Positions 1 through 7,293 of a stretch of 13,327 bases of DNA are shown piece by piece (the first letter of the stretch is position 1; each line of letters opens with the position of its first letter). The DNA comes from Alphaproteobacteria bacterium UBA2964 (GTDB lineage Bacteria; Pseudomonadota; Alphaproteobacteria; MPNO01; UBA2964), in NCBI GenBank assembly GCA_002348425.1, contig DEBE01000039.1:744-14070 (forward strand), given 5' to 3'. The notes below the pieces were generated by a model that saw only the letters and a program-made list of their open reading frames with translations, ran no database searches and was not told the origin of the DNA. The translations under genes and the position numbers were made by a program.

Positions 1-2
1 TG

Positions 3-377
3 GTCAAGAATGCAATGGCTATGTTTGCAGCAGTACAGCATATGAGCCTGATCGAAATTTGCAGTTGGCTCAAAAAAGGTGGGCTGGATGAAAGAACTTT
101 TCAAACCGTAGTGACCAATTCACAGCAAGACTCGGTGGCTACAAAACGTATTATGGAAACCGTAGTGAGTGGAAAATATAAGCCCCGTAAATCTTGGATG
201 CCGAAGGATGTGGGGTTTGGCCTTGATATGGCTCGTGAGATGGAAGTTCCGATGCCCTTTGTTGGTCTTGCCTATCAAATGTTCGCCATTGCTCAGGCAA
301 CAAGCCAAGATGGATACGAGGCAACAGGTATAGCTTGTAATCTTTATGATTTAATAAATGGAAAAAAATCAAAATAA
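3..377 (+). CDS. 3-hydroxyisobutyrate dehydrogenase-family oxidoreductase, C-terminal part (5' end outside window)
   Basis: This is the C-terminal helical domain of a beta-hydroxyacid dehydrogenase (NAD-binding domain 11 of the 6-phosphogluconate/3-hydroxyisobutyrate dehydrogenase family). These enzymes reversibly oxidise a beta-hydroxy acid to its semialdehyde with NAD(P). The frame is open from base 3 and reads VKNAMAMFAAVQHMSLIEI. The Lys-Asn of this start fits the conserved K-x-x-N helix that carries the catalytic lysine. It is followed by a KGGLDERTF turn and a PMPFVGLAYQMF segment near the end, both usual in this domain. The N-terminal Rossmann domain lies before base 1, so the gene is cut by the window edge rather than broken. 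The ATG at 15 is an internal Met, not the start. The substrate cannot be told from this half. The gene ends in a Lys-rich tail and is followed by an A-rich spacer. Confidence 0.8.
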   Translation, partial: VKNAMAMFAAVQHMSLIEICSWLKKGGLDERTFQTVVTNSQQDSVATKRIMETVVSGKYKPRKSWMPKDVGFGLDMAREMEVPMPFVGLAYQMFAIAQATSQDGYEATGIACNLYDLINGKKSK

Positions 378-507
378 AAAAAATTTGAAGGAGCTAATAC
401 TTGATTCGCTGTTTAATGAAACTAAAGGTATATATTGCGTGCTATGGTGATCGGTATTGATAAAGAATTGAATGGTGGGCGGACCTATATCTAAAAGTGG
501 GAGAGGT

Positions 508-984
508 ATGACACAATATTATCGGAACTTTTTAATAATTTGTTTCGTTGTTTCCTTAACGATAGGTTGCACAACACTTGATGGTAGATATCAGAAAGAT
601 ACTAAATTACTTATTGAATATGCGCTTTATGATTTTCCTTTTCCAACAACAGCAAAAATCATTGAGGAGGAAACCGTTATATTGGGGTCAGGGGAAAGGT
701 GGTCGGGTAAAGTTCGGTTTCTCGATCCAAAAAGCCCCGCTCAGCTTTTAAAGTTTTATGCGGAAGTAGTCCCTGGGTCAGGTTGGAAAATGAAGGCTTC
801 AACTGTATCAGCAGGTATTTTTCTTGTATTTAATAAGGATGGGAGAGTAGCAACCGTAGAAATTAACAGGCTCTCTTTTCTGGAGGGACGCTCCCTCTTT
901 TCGACCAGAAAAACTTCAGTAGTGGTCTCAGTGAATCATGCCGGCCACGCATCAGTGCCACAATTACAAAATCAACAGAAGTGA
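508..984 (+). CDS. Probable lipoprotein of unknown function
   Basis: The protein has 158 residues from the ATG at 508, which I prefer to the in-frame ATG at 472 because GGGAGAGG lies directly upstream and the product then begins with a compact export signal. Residues 1-20 are a short charged start plus a hydrophobic stretch, ending LTIGC. Cys21 would be the lipidated residue, although the box is imperfect: Thr is at -3 and the Leu sits at -4. The mature part is small and probably alpha/beta, with recognisable blocks LGSGERWSGKV, LLKFYAEVVPGSGW and FNKDGRVATVEI. These suggest a small periplasmic or outer-membrane-anchored domain, but I do not recognise the family. The last 20 residues are polar and look disordered. 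It sits alone between a dehydrogenase gene and a minus-strand small gene, so context gives no function. Confidence 0.6.
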   Translation: MTQYYRNFLIICFVVSLTIGCTTLDGRYQKDTKLLIEYALYDFPFPTTAKIIEEETVILGSGERWSGKVRFLDPKSPAQLLKFYAEVVPGSGWKMKASTVSAGIFLVFNKDGRVATVEINRLSFLEGRSLFSTRKTSVVVSVNHAGHASVPQLQNQQK

Positions 985-1021
985 GTTAAAGAATTTAGTT
1001 TATAAATCTAAAAATTTTTTT

Positions 1022-1189
1022 CTAAACTCTAACAGAAGACTTGCTGTCGGATCTCACTGTGTCATTATAAACTAGTAATTCAGCTGCAAGAGCTAAAATA
1101 TCAGCAGCTTCGGCACTTTTATCATCATTTTCGGCGACATAGGCCTGCAATAAGGCTGCAATTTCTGTAGGTTTTTTGCTTAATTTCAT
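1022..1189 (-). CDS. Small acidic/Ala-rich protein, 55 aa, hypothetical
   Basis: Read on the minus strand, an open frame of 55 codons starts at ATG (1189-1187) and ends at TAG (1024-1022). Upstream, the minus strand reads GAAAGGATAAAATA before the ATG, so an AGGA-type ribosome binding site is well spaced. The protein begins MKLSKKPTEIAALLQAY and continues with an Ala/Glu/Asp-rich centre (ENDDKSAEAADILALAAELL), predicted to form two amphipathic helices, then a polar Ser/Arg-rich tail. There is no signal peptide, Cys or metal site. The composition, start signal and lack of any competing frame suggest a real gene. It lies between two plus-strand genes, so it is transcribed towards the lipoprotein gene and divergently from the Sel1-repeat gene. 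I do not recognise the family; a small helical adaptor or regulatory protein is only a guess. Confidence 0.5.
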   Translation of the reverse strand: MKLSKKPTEIAALLQAYVAENDDKSAEAADILALAAELLVYNDTVRSDSKSSVRV

Positions 1190-1254
1190 TATTTTATCCT
1201 TTCAATATTATTACGAATTGCATTTTATTGCAGATCACCTATAGGGAGTGATTA

Positions 1255-1311
1255 ATGAAATGTCTTGTTTGTTTTTTTTTAAAGCGTTTTGTGCCAATGT
1301 TCAGCATATAA
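1255..1311 (+). CDS. Possible 18-residue hydrophobic short ORF or leader peptide
   Basis: An ATG at 1255 follows GGGAG (1244-1248) at a good distance of six bases and opens an 18-codon frame ending with TAA at 1309-1311. The product, MKCLVCFFLKRFVPMFSI, is a basic hydrophobic peptide. It lies 62 bases before the start of the Sel1-repeat gene, in the spacer divergent from the minus-strand small gene. The SD overlaps the 8-bp palindrome CCTATAGG at 1238-1245. It may be a small membrane peptide, a leader, or chance; nothing else supports it. Confidence 0.2.
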   Translation: MKCLVCFFLKRFVPMFSI

Positions 1312-1373
1312 CCGGTATTTCTGAAGGGTTATTTTAAATTTATAAATTAGTATTTTATTTCGGGAGGCAAAAC

Positions 1374-2969
1374 ATGAGTTGTATTAAACGGTCTTTTGCT
1401 ATCGGAATTTTATCTTTGTTGGTAGCTTTCAATATTCCATCAGCTGTAAAAGCCGGCGATCCAAGACCACCTATAACCCATTTTTTTAGTATGAATGCCT
1501 TAAGTGAGTTGGTAACCCGCATTGCCTTAGTCAGCCTTCGGGGAACCATAGGATTTACCTATCAGAATTTAAGCAATGACCCGTACACAAACCGTATGGT
1601 TATAAGTGACGCGGTTTTTCGGCCGCAGTCTCAATGGAGTGGATCTGGGATTTGCGAAGTTAAAGTTGAGAGGCTTTCTACATCTTCTTCACCTTTAGGT
1701 GACTTTAATAAATTAAGAAGCAGGGTCGAAGCTAATGGTGTGACCGTTCCTCTTAGGTGTTTTCCGCCAGAATTTATGGTTATCGGCAAGAATGTTCTGA
1801 CAATAGACAAAATATATCTAAACCTAGAATATCGATTAAACACTTCAAGTCTTGACCTTGATGTTTTGATTTCCATTCCCAATTTTACAGCGATTTCTGT
1901 CGAATTAAAATTTTCCTATCTTGGGGTCTCTGCCGAAGATGGAGAATTTTACTCAGATTTGGCTTACGCATCATTAACACTTGAAGACATGGGTTTTTGG
2001 AACAAAGTTAAAAATGAAATAGCTCCGGAAATGGCTAAACCACAAGCTATCGAAAAAATGGTCGGCGAACTTTGCCAAATATTATATCCGGATTTTAGAA
2101 CTAACCGGCCTGAACAAAGATTAGGCCGGCTAAGTCCATCTCAGCTGTCGTGCGTTAAATCAGCCAGTAAAGAGTTTAATAATTTTATTTCAAAACCAGG
2201 AAAAATTGTTCTTAAAACCAGTTTAAAAAATCCCCTTCGTATCGATAAACATTTCGACCCAAAGGACTTTTTTTATCAGGTACGTCCTAAAGTTTCATCT
2301 GGGCCTAATTTAAAATATAAAATGATTCCTACAGCCTTACTCATGAAGGCTATGACTAATCCATTTTCACTTTCTAATTCTGATAAAATTATTGTAGGTG
2401 AGGCGCTGGTCTTTGGTAAGGGCGCCCCAAGGGCTCCTTCGAAAGGGCATGCTCTTTTGCGGCCGCTTGCCGAAAAGGGTCATAAGTTAGCTGCACTGTT
2501 TTTAGCAAAATCAATGAGTTCGCTTGATCCGGAGGTGGCCTATAGATACGCCATGGTCAGTGGAAAGGCCGGCAGCAGTGAGGCTCTCGGTTTAATGGAT
2601 AAACTTGAGCAGGTTCTAACTACGCCCAAGGTGTTAAAAATCCAAGAGGAATATGCTGCTAAAGACAGGTTTGGAAAGGCTTCAAGAAAGAATTTTGAAC
2701 CCATCAAAAAACTTCGGTTACGCGCTCAATCTTACCTTCGCGGTCGTGGTGTTTTTAGGAGTTATGAAAAGGCGTATCAATGGGCGTTGTTGGGTGAGGC
2801 CGCAGGAGACTTCTCCTCTGCAAGTATTGCTGAGGAAATAGAAACAAGAATGAGTTTCCGTGGATCAAGAGCCACGTCTGTTTGGAAAAAAATTGCTGAA
2901 AAGGTTCAGGGTAAAGTACTCGATAGTTGGTTGGTTTATAATTATCCCTCCAGGCTAAAAGAAAACTGA
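1374..2969 (+). CDS. Exported protein with C-terminal Sel1-like repeats
   Basis: The protein has 531 residues. GGGAGG lies eight bases before the ATG and supports this start. Residues 1-27 form a Sec signal peptide (basic start, hydrophobic core ILSLLVAF, likely cleavage SAVKA|GDP), placing the protein in the periplasm or outside. Residues about 40-330 are an unrecognised, beta-rich region with four cysteines (94, 129, 234, 260) that could form disulfides. From about residue 340 there are degenerate Sel1-type helical repeats: GEALVFGKGAPRAPSKGHALLRPLAEKG is written here as two blocks, 342-355 and 356-369. A further unit follows at 383-405, and a clearer one at about 449-485 (YLRGRGVFRSYEKAYQWALL then GEAAGDFSSA). 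Sel1 repeats usually bind protein partners, so a scaffold or envelope-assembly role is possible. No catalytic motif was seen. It appears to be a single-gene unit. Confidence 0.75.
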   Translation: MSCIKRSFAIGILSLLVAFNIPSAVKAGDPRPPITHFFSMNALSELVTRIALVSLRGTIGFTYQNLSNDPYTNRMVISDAVFRPQSQWSGSGICEVKVERLSTSSSPLGDFNKLRSRVEANGVTVPLRCFPPEFMVIGKNVLTIDKIYLNLEYRLNTSSLDLDVLISIPNFTAISVELKFSYLGVSAEDGEFYSDLAYASLTLEDMGFWNKVKNEIAPEMAKPQAIEKMVGELCQILYPDFRTNRPEQRLGRLSPSQLSCVKSASKEFNNFISKPGKIVLKTSLKNPLRIDKHFDPKDFFYQVRPKVSSGPNLKYKMIPTALLMKAMTNPFSLSNSDKIIVGEALVFGKGAPRAPSKGHALLRPLAEKGHKLAALFLAKSMSSLDPEVAYRYAMVSGKAGSSEALGLMDKLEQVLTTPKVLKIQEEYAAKDRFGKASRKNFEPIKKLRLRAQSYLRGRGVFRSYEKAYQWALLGEAAGDFSSASIAEEIETRMSFRGSRATSVWKKIAEKVQGKVLDSWLVYNYPSRLKEN

Positions 2970-3035
2970 TATTGCTGATATTTGGCAGTTAGGTCGAAGT
3001 TTTTGAGATTGCTCCATGTAAAAAAATTTTTTATG

Positions 3036-3072
3036 TTGATCAGGGTTATTTTTGATCATTTTATCATATGAT
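3036..3072. promoter_or_regulatory. Cluster of palindromes upstream of the FAA hydrolase gene, possible operator
   Basis: TTGATCA occurs twice, at 3036-3042 and 3052-3058, spaced 16 bases apart; each contains the palindrome TGATCA. A 10-bp perfect palindrome, ATCATATGAT, follows at 3063-3072. The cluster lies 37-73 bases before the ATG of the FAA hydrolase gene, where a regulator or promoter would sit. I cannot assign convincing -35 and -10 boxes. The area is very AT-rich, so chance is possible. Confidence 0.3.
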
Positions 3073-3108
3073 ATGGTATTTTTTAGCAAATTTGAACCGT
3101 AAAAATAT

Positions 3109-3972
3109 ATGAAACTTTGTAGTTATCAGATAAACAAAGTAAATCAATATGGGATCATGACCGACAAAGGGATCATAGATCTGACGCAGTACATTGGCCG
3201 GGATTATCCCACATTGGTATCTTTGATCAGGGATCGTGGCATCGCTGTTGCCCGTGACATAGAGACTAATAAAGAGCCGGACTTTGAAATCGATAAGGTG
3301 AATTTCCTACCACTCACATCTGAGCCGGTGAATATATTCTGTGTCGGAGTTAATTATGCGGACCATCGATCCGAAACCGGAAGGACAAAAGAACAGTTTC
3401 CGAGTGCATTTGCAAAACTTAGAGAATCATTAGTAGGGCACAATGAGGTGTTAGTAAGGCCAAGTGGTCTACTGACTATGGATTATGAAGCAGAATACGC
3501 GGTGGTTATTGGCCGGCAGGCTAGAAATATCAAAATTGAAGAAGCTTTAGATTATATAGCAGGTTACACCATCTTAAATGACGGCACTATCAGGGAGTAC
3601 CAATATAATCGAAGTGTGTTCCAAGGTAAGAATTTTTGGCATACGGGTGCCTGTGGACCCTGCATGGTAGTTAAAGAGGATGCTGAGAATTGGACAGATA
3701 CTATAGTTGAAACAAGGCTCAATGGTATTGTCATGCAAAATTCTAGCGTCGATCAACTTATAATGGATATACCCTTCCTAGTGTCTTACTTTTCAAGACA
3801 GACAGTCCTTAATCCCGGAGATATAATTTCGACCGGAACACCTGCTGGGGTAGGTCATCGTCGTGATCCGCCGGTTTATCTTAAGCCAGGAGATGTTTTA
3901 GAGATGGAGATCACAGGTATTGGAATTTTAAGAAACACGATTATTGATGAAACAGAGGTGCATCTTTATTAA
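3109..3972 (+). CDS. Fumarylacetoacetate hydrolase-family protein
   Basis: This 287-residue enzyme belongs to the FAA hydrolase family, which uses a divalent metal to cleave or decarboxylate 2-oxo acid intermediates of aromatic and sugar-acid catabolism (fumarylpyruvate hydrolases, oxaloacetate decarboxylases, 2-keto-3-deoxy sugar-acid dehydratases). Residues 1-70 form the small N-terminal domain. The catalytic domain starts at NIFCVGVNYADHRSE with His86 and Glu89. Metal ligands are likely Glu127 and Glu129 (DYEAEYAVVIG) and Asp158 (YTILNDGT). Lys174 (FQGKNFWHTGACGP) and GTPAGVG at 243-249 match family motifs. No good SD precedes the ATG, so initiation may be weak or leaderless. The gene is 29 bases upstream of the binding-protein gene of an amine transporter, so the two are probably co-transcribed and the enzyme may act on something imported by it. 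The exact substrate is unknown. Confidence 0.88.
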   Translation: MKLCSYQINKVNQYGIMTDKGIIDLTQYIGRDYPTLVSLIRDRGIAVARDIETNKEPDFEIDKVNFLPLTSEPVNIFCVGVNYADHRSETGRTKEQFPSAFAKLRESLVGHNEVLVRPSGLLTMDYEAEYAVVIGRQARNIKIEEALDYIAGYTILNDGTIREYQYNRSVFQGKNFWHTGACGPCMVVKEDAENWTDTIVETRLNGIVMQNSSVDQLIMDIPFLVSYFSRQTVLNPGDIISTGTPAGVGHRRDPPVYLKPGDVLEMEITGIGILRNTIIDETEVHLY

Positions 3973-4001
3973 TTTATTTTAATCGAAAGGTAGGTTTTTC
4001 A

Positions 4002-5009
4002 ATGAAAGTTTTAATTACATTGATATTTGCGGCTAGCGCAATGTTTATGGGACATAGTGTTGTTGCCGAAAATTGCGGGAAAATAAAAGTTGCTGAGATG
4101 AATTGGCCCTCGGCTGAATTAATAGCAAATGTTGATAAGATAATATTGGATAAAGGCTTTGGCTGCGATGTGGAATTAGTAGCAGGTGCTACAACGACAA
4201 CATTCGCCTCGATGAACGAAAAAGGTCAACCTGATTTAGCAAGTGAGCTTTGGGTTAATGCACTAAGAGTTCCGTTAAAAAAGGCATTAAATGAAGGACG
4301 ACTTCATATAATTAATCGAGGACCTATAACCGAACTAGGAGAAGGTTGGTGGATTACTCCCCATACGGCAAGAAAACATCCAGAATTAAAAACGGTTCTT
4401 GATGTTTTGAAGAGGCCAGAACTTTTTCCGCACCCAGAAGATAAGTCAAAGGGGGGGTTCGTAACTTGTCCGGCGGGTTGGGGTTGTCAACTTACCAATG
4501 CCAACCTTTATCGTGCTTTCGAGATGAAAAAAAAGGGGTGGCGCTTGGTTGACCCTGGCTCCTCGGCGGGGTTAGACGGTTCCATGGCAAAGGCGATACA
4601 GCGTGGAGAAAATTGGTTTGGCTATTATTGGTCCCCTACTGCAATGATCGGAAAATTCAAAATGAAAAAATTATCATTCGGCGTACCGTTCGCAGGTAGT
4701 AAAAATTGGGATGGTTGTATTGTTAAACCGGAACAGGAATGTGCTGACCCCAAACCATCAGCTTGGACCAAGTCAGAAGTGCACTCGGTAATAACTGATC
4801 GATTTATGAAAAGGGGTGGTGCCGCTTTAGCATATTTAAAAAACCGAGTTTTTCCAGGGTCTGTTATGAATGCCATGTTGGTTTACATGTCAAAGAATCA
4901 AGCTAGCGGACAGGATGCAGCTATTGAATTCCTGCAGAAAAACCGGAATATTTGGGGAAATTGGGTATCACCTAAAATTGCTAGAAAAATTGAGTCTGTG
5001 AAATTTTAA
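4002..5009 (+). CDS. Glycine betaine/proline/choline-type ABC transporter, substrate-binding protein (OpuAC family)
   Basis: This is a periplasmic binding protein that captures a quaternary amine or similar compatible solute and delivers it to the membrane permease encoded next. It has 335 residues, usual for the family. Residues 1-22 are a Sec signal peptide with likely cleavage VVA|EN. The mature protein begins CGKIKVAEMNWPSAELIA, a typical OpuAC start. Aromatic residues that could build the cation cage are Trp84 (ELWVNAL), Trp116-117 (GEGWWITP), and Trp205, Tyr209 and Trp210 (ENWFGYYWSP). Cysteines are plentiful (25, 55, 156, 162, 239, 247) and may form disulfides. AAAGGTAGG gives a good ribosome site before the ATG. 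It is the first gene of the transporter, and a hairpin follows it, which could allow it to be made in excess of the permease. Ligand choice among betaine, proline betaine, choline and carnitine is not resolved. Confidence 0.88.
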   Translation: MKVLITLIFAASAMFMGHSVVAENCGKIKVAEMNWPSAELIANVDKIILDKGFGCDVELVAGATTTTFASMNEKGQPDLASELWVNALRVPLKKALNEGRLHIINRGPITELGEGWWITPHTARKHPELKTVLDVLKRPELFPHPEDKSKGGFVTCPAGWGCQLTNANLYRAFEMKKKGWRLVDPGSSAGLDGSMAKAIQRGENWFGYYWSPTAMIGKFKMKKLSFGVPFAGSKNWDGCIVKPEQECADPKPSAWTKSEVHSVITDRFMKRGGAALAYLKNRVFPGSVMNAMLVYMSKNQASGQDAAIEFLQKNRNIWGNWVSPKIARKIESVKF

Positions 5010-5024
5010 ATAAAAAATTCTTAT

Positions 5025-5045
5025 TTTTCAAAGACTCTTTGAAGA
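5025..5045 (+). promoter_or_regulatory. Intercistronic hairpin overlapping the permease SD
   Basis: The bases TCAAAG (5028-5033) and CTTTGA (5037-5042) form a perfect six-pair stem around a three-base loop. It extends outward to nine pairs (5025-5033 with 5037-5045) if one G-U pair is allowed. It lies between the binding-protein stop codon and the permease ATG, and its right arm includes GAAGA of the permease SD (5041-5047). In ABC operons such structures often protect the upstream binding-protein mRNA from decay or lower downstream translation. The stem is AU-rich and weak, and no U-run follows, so it is unlikely to be a terminator. Confidence 0.45.
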
Positions 5046-5052
5046 GATAAAA

Positions 5053-5943
5053 ATGGAGATTTTTGATAATTTTCCAACGATGGGTAGGCAAGACCTGCGT
5101 GACTTCAAGAATGTTATTGATTCCAGTTTTCGAGAGTTTTCTAGGGCATACGGAGAAAATTTAGAAAATTTTTTTGAACCCTTATTGTTTTTTTTAATTT
5201 GGTTTGAAAGGTGCCTAATTAGTGCCCCTTGGCCTTTAATAATTGTTGTAATTGCGGTGCTAGCTTGGGTTGGATCAAAAAGCTGGTATATTGTCGTCGG
5301 TTCCGTAGTAGCATTTTTGATCATCGGCTACTTTGGAATGTGGGAAAATACCATGGCAACAATTGCCATTATTTCTGTCGCAACATTCCTATGTATTCTT
5401 TTCGGAATACCGATAGGTATATGGATGGCAAAATCTGATCGTGCTCGCTCCGCATTTACCCCTCTACTAGATGTGATGCAAACAATACCAAGTTTTGTTT
5501 ATTTAATCCCTGTGGTTATGTTGTTAGGTATAGGAAAAGTACCCGGACTTTTAGCTGTTTGTATTTACGCTGTACCGCCTATTGTGAGGCTTACTGATCT
5601 TGGTATTCGTTTGGTTGATAAGGAGGTATTAGAAGCGGCTGATGCCTTCGGAGCTAGTTATCGTCAAAAACTTTGGGATATACAAATTCCGCTTGCGTTA
5701 CCAAATATTTTTGCCGGAATTAATCAGACAATAATGATGGCCCTCGCGATGGTTGTGATAGCATCTATGATCGGGGTCAAAGGTTTAGGGGTTCCCGTCC
5801 TTCGCGCAATTTCAAATCAATATTTAGCTCTCGGTGTAATGAATGGGTTGGCGATAGTTGCACTAGCTATAATCTTTGATCGGATCCTACAAAAATACGG
5901 CCATCGGCTTCAACGTCATCGTCAAAATCAAGTCCATGACTAA
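5053..5943 (+). CDS. Glycine betaine/proline-type ABC transporter, permease (ProW/OpuAB family)
   Basis: This 296-residue integral membrane protein forms the channel of the importer. After a polar N-terminus of about 40 residues come hydrophobic segments at about 43-56, 60-73, 77-93, 100-124, 140-176, 217-240 and 256-277. The cytoplasmic coupling loop has the EAA motif, [20 protein letters not shown] (194-213), which docks on the ATPase. [12 protein letters not shown] and the [14 protein letters not shown] block are typical of the ProW family. GAAGAGA five bases before the ATG is the ribosome site; it partly lies in a hairpin. The last eight bases overlap the start of the ATPase gene, which implies translational coupling and balanced subunit production. 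Confidence 0.92.
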   Translation: MEIFDNFPTMGRQDLRDFKNVIDSSFREFSRAYGENLENFFEPLLFFLIWFERCLISAPWPLIIVVIAVLAWVGSKSWYIVVGSVVAFLIIGYFGMWENTMATIAIISVATFLCILFGIPIGIWMAKSDRARSAFTPLLDVMQTIPSFVYLIPVVMLLGIGKVPGLLAVCIYAVPPIVRLTDLGIRLVDKEVLEAADAFGASYRQKLWDIQIPLALPNIFAGINQTIMMALAMVVIASMIGVKGLGVPVLRAISNQYLALGVMNGLAIVALAIIFDRILQKYGHRLQRHRQNQVHD

Positions 5944-6979
5944 TATTAAAGTGCAGATAATAAATTTATTCAAGATTTTCGGACCAAACCCCAATAGTGT
6001 TTTGCCCTTGATAAGGGATGGTATTTCTAAGACGAGTTTACTAAGAGATCATGGCCATGTCCTTGGTCTAAGTAACATTAGCTTGTCAGTTCCTGCTCAA
6101 AAAATTCAGGTGGTCATGGGCCTCTCAGGGTCCGGTAAGTCTACTTTAATTCGCCACATTAATCGTTTGGTTGAGCCCACCTTCGGCCAAGTATTTGTAG
6201 ATAACGCAGATATATTAAAATTGTCTCGGGACCAGCTACTTAGTTTTAGGAGAAACAATGTATCTATGGTCTTTCAGAATTTTGCTCTTCTACCCCATCG
6301 TAATGTTGAACAAAATGTTGCTTACGGAATTATCAATCAAGGCTGCAGTGAGGCTACCGCTTTTAAAAGATGTAAGGAATGGATAGATAAAGTCGGTCTG
6401 ATTGGGTATGAGAAGCATTTTCCCTGTCAACTTTCTGGCGGAATGCAACAGCGCGTGGGTATTGCCCGGGCTTTGGCAACAGGTGCAGAACTTCTACTTA
6501 TGGATGAAGCTTTCTCCTCTTTAGATCCCTTAACCCGTTCAGATATGCAAAATATTTTACTGAAACTACAATCGGAGTTAAAAAAAACCATTATATTTAT
6601 AACCCATGACCTTAATGAAGCACTTAAGATCGGAGATCGAGTCGCGATCCTCAGAGATGGGTTATTAGTGCAAGAAGACGAACCACAAAATATTATTTTG
6701 AAACCAGCAGATAAATATATATCAAATTTTACATCAGAAATTGAACGCGGAAAGTTTATTAAAGTAAGTGCGGTTATGGAGAAAAGTGGGCAAGGAGCTA
6801 AACTAACCCTGAGTTCAGATATGACAATCAACGAGGCGCTACAAGAATTTGGTTCTTATGGTCAAGATAAAGCCAATGTAATTGATGAAAAAGGTAATAT
6901 GATCGGTTTCGTCAATTTAAAAAAATTAATTAATTCTATGATACCGCCTGAAGGTACGGGCATAAAACGCCCAAACTAG
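5936..6979 (+). CDS. Glycine betaine/proline-type ABC transporter, ATP-binding protein (ProV/OpuAA family) with CBS-like C-terminal region
   Basis: This is the energising subunit of the importer. I place the start at the ATG at 5936, which overlaps the permease stop codon, giving 347 residues; an upstream in-frame ATG at 5876 lies deep in the permease gene and lacks support. All nucleotide-binding motifs are present: Walker [10 protein letters not shown] at 62-70, Q-loop Gln114, signature LSGGMQQ at 166-172, Walker B LLLMDE at 186-191, and the switch His224 in FITHD. The long N-terminal arm before Walker A ([15 protein letters not shown]) is characteristic of the quaternary-amine subgroup. 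Residues about 278-337 resemble a single CBS-like domain, the region that senses ionic strength or nucleotides in OpuA-type transporters; here it is shorter than the usual pair of CBS units. It forms the third subunit after the binding protein and permease. Confidence 0.92.
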   Translation: MTNIKVQIINLFKIFGPNPNSVLPLIRDGISKTSLLRDHGHVLGLSNISLSVPAQKIQVVMGLSGSGKSTLIRHINRLVEPTFGQVFVDNADILKLSRDQLLSFRRNNVSMVFQNFALLPHRNVEQNVAYGIINQGCSEATAFKRCKEWIDKVGLIGYEKHFPCQLSGGMQQRVGIARALATGAELLLMDEAFSSLDPLTRSDMQNILLKLQSELKKTIIFITHDLNEALKIGDRVAILRDGLLVQEDEPQNIILKPADKYISNFTSEIERGKFIKVSAVMEKSGQGAKLTLSSDMTINEALQEFGSYGQDKANVIDEKGNMIGFVNLKKLINSMIPPEGTGIKRPN

Positions 6980-7293
6980 ATATAGTTGTTAATGATTCAA
7001 ATAATATTATCCACGAATTTATCGTCACTTCTGCATCGGATTATTACATGCTCGCGGGTCCTAAAATAGGTTATGATTGTTGTTTCATTGATTGCGGATA
7101 TACCGAAAGTCGAGAGTTGATATGGTCATCTCGATTTAGTAACTTAGAAGAAGTTGCTGATAATATTCTTTCTTTAAACACATTGGTAGGGGTGAGAAAA
7201 ATTGACCGATTTATCCCAGCTAAAAATCAAAGTATTTGCCGATGGGGCAGATCTAGCAAGTATCAAAGAACATGTTGGAAACCCTATCGTTAA
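6980..7293 (+). pseudogene. Possible remnant of an Lrp/AsnC-type ligand-binding domain
   Basis: One frame stays open from 6952 to the TAA at 7291-7293. The part after the ATPase stop reads like protein: NNIIHEFIVTSASDYYMLAG, then YDCCFIDCGYTESRELIW, then SNLEEVADNILSLNTLVGVRKID. The last block resembles the final helix and strand of an Lrp/AsnC ligand-binding domain (leader, helix, GV turn, strand). No ATG, GTG or TTG exists before the ATG at 7048, which would begin in the middle of the domain and has no good SD. After about 7200 the frame overlaps the transaldolase gene and becomes Arg/Trp-rich, which suggests loss of the original end. A decayed regulator fragment or chance frame is more likely than an intact gene. 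The family match is by eye only. Confidence 0.3.

Noticed and set aside
401..460. TTG-started 19-codon frame after a GAAGGAG site, downstream of the dehydrogenase gene
   Set aside because: The ribosome site is good, but the product is very short, starts with a rare codon and has no recognisable features. I could not separate it from chance.
985..1021. AT-rich hairpin TTTAG/CTAAA followed by a T-run, as a terminator of the lipoprotein gene
   Set aside because: The stem has only five A/T-rich pairs and would be very unstable; the T-run is part of a generally AT-rich spacer.
3015..3035. A7/T6 inverted run after the Sel1-repeat gene, as a terminator
   Set aside because: It contains almost only A and T with no G-C pairs to stabilise a hairpin.
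5028..5324. 98-codon minus-strand frame at the start of the permease gene
   Set aside because: It is opposite the hydrophobic permease; the Thr/Lys/Ser-rich product is the expected antisense of AT-rich membrane-protein codons.
6427..6831. 134-codon minus-strand frame inside the ATPase gene
   Set aside because: It lies fully opposite a gene with all ABC ATPase motifs and its product is Ser/Ile-rich without any known pattern; it is a shadow frame.
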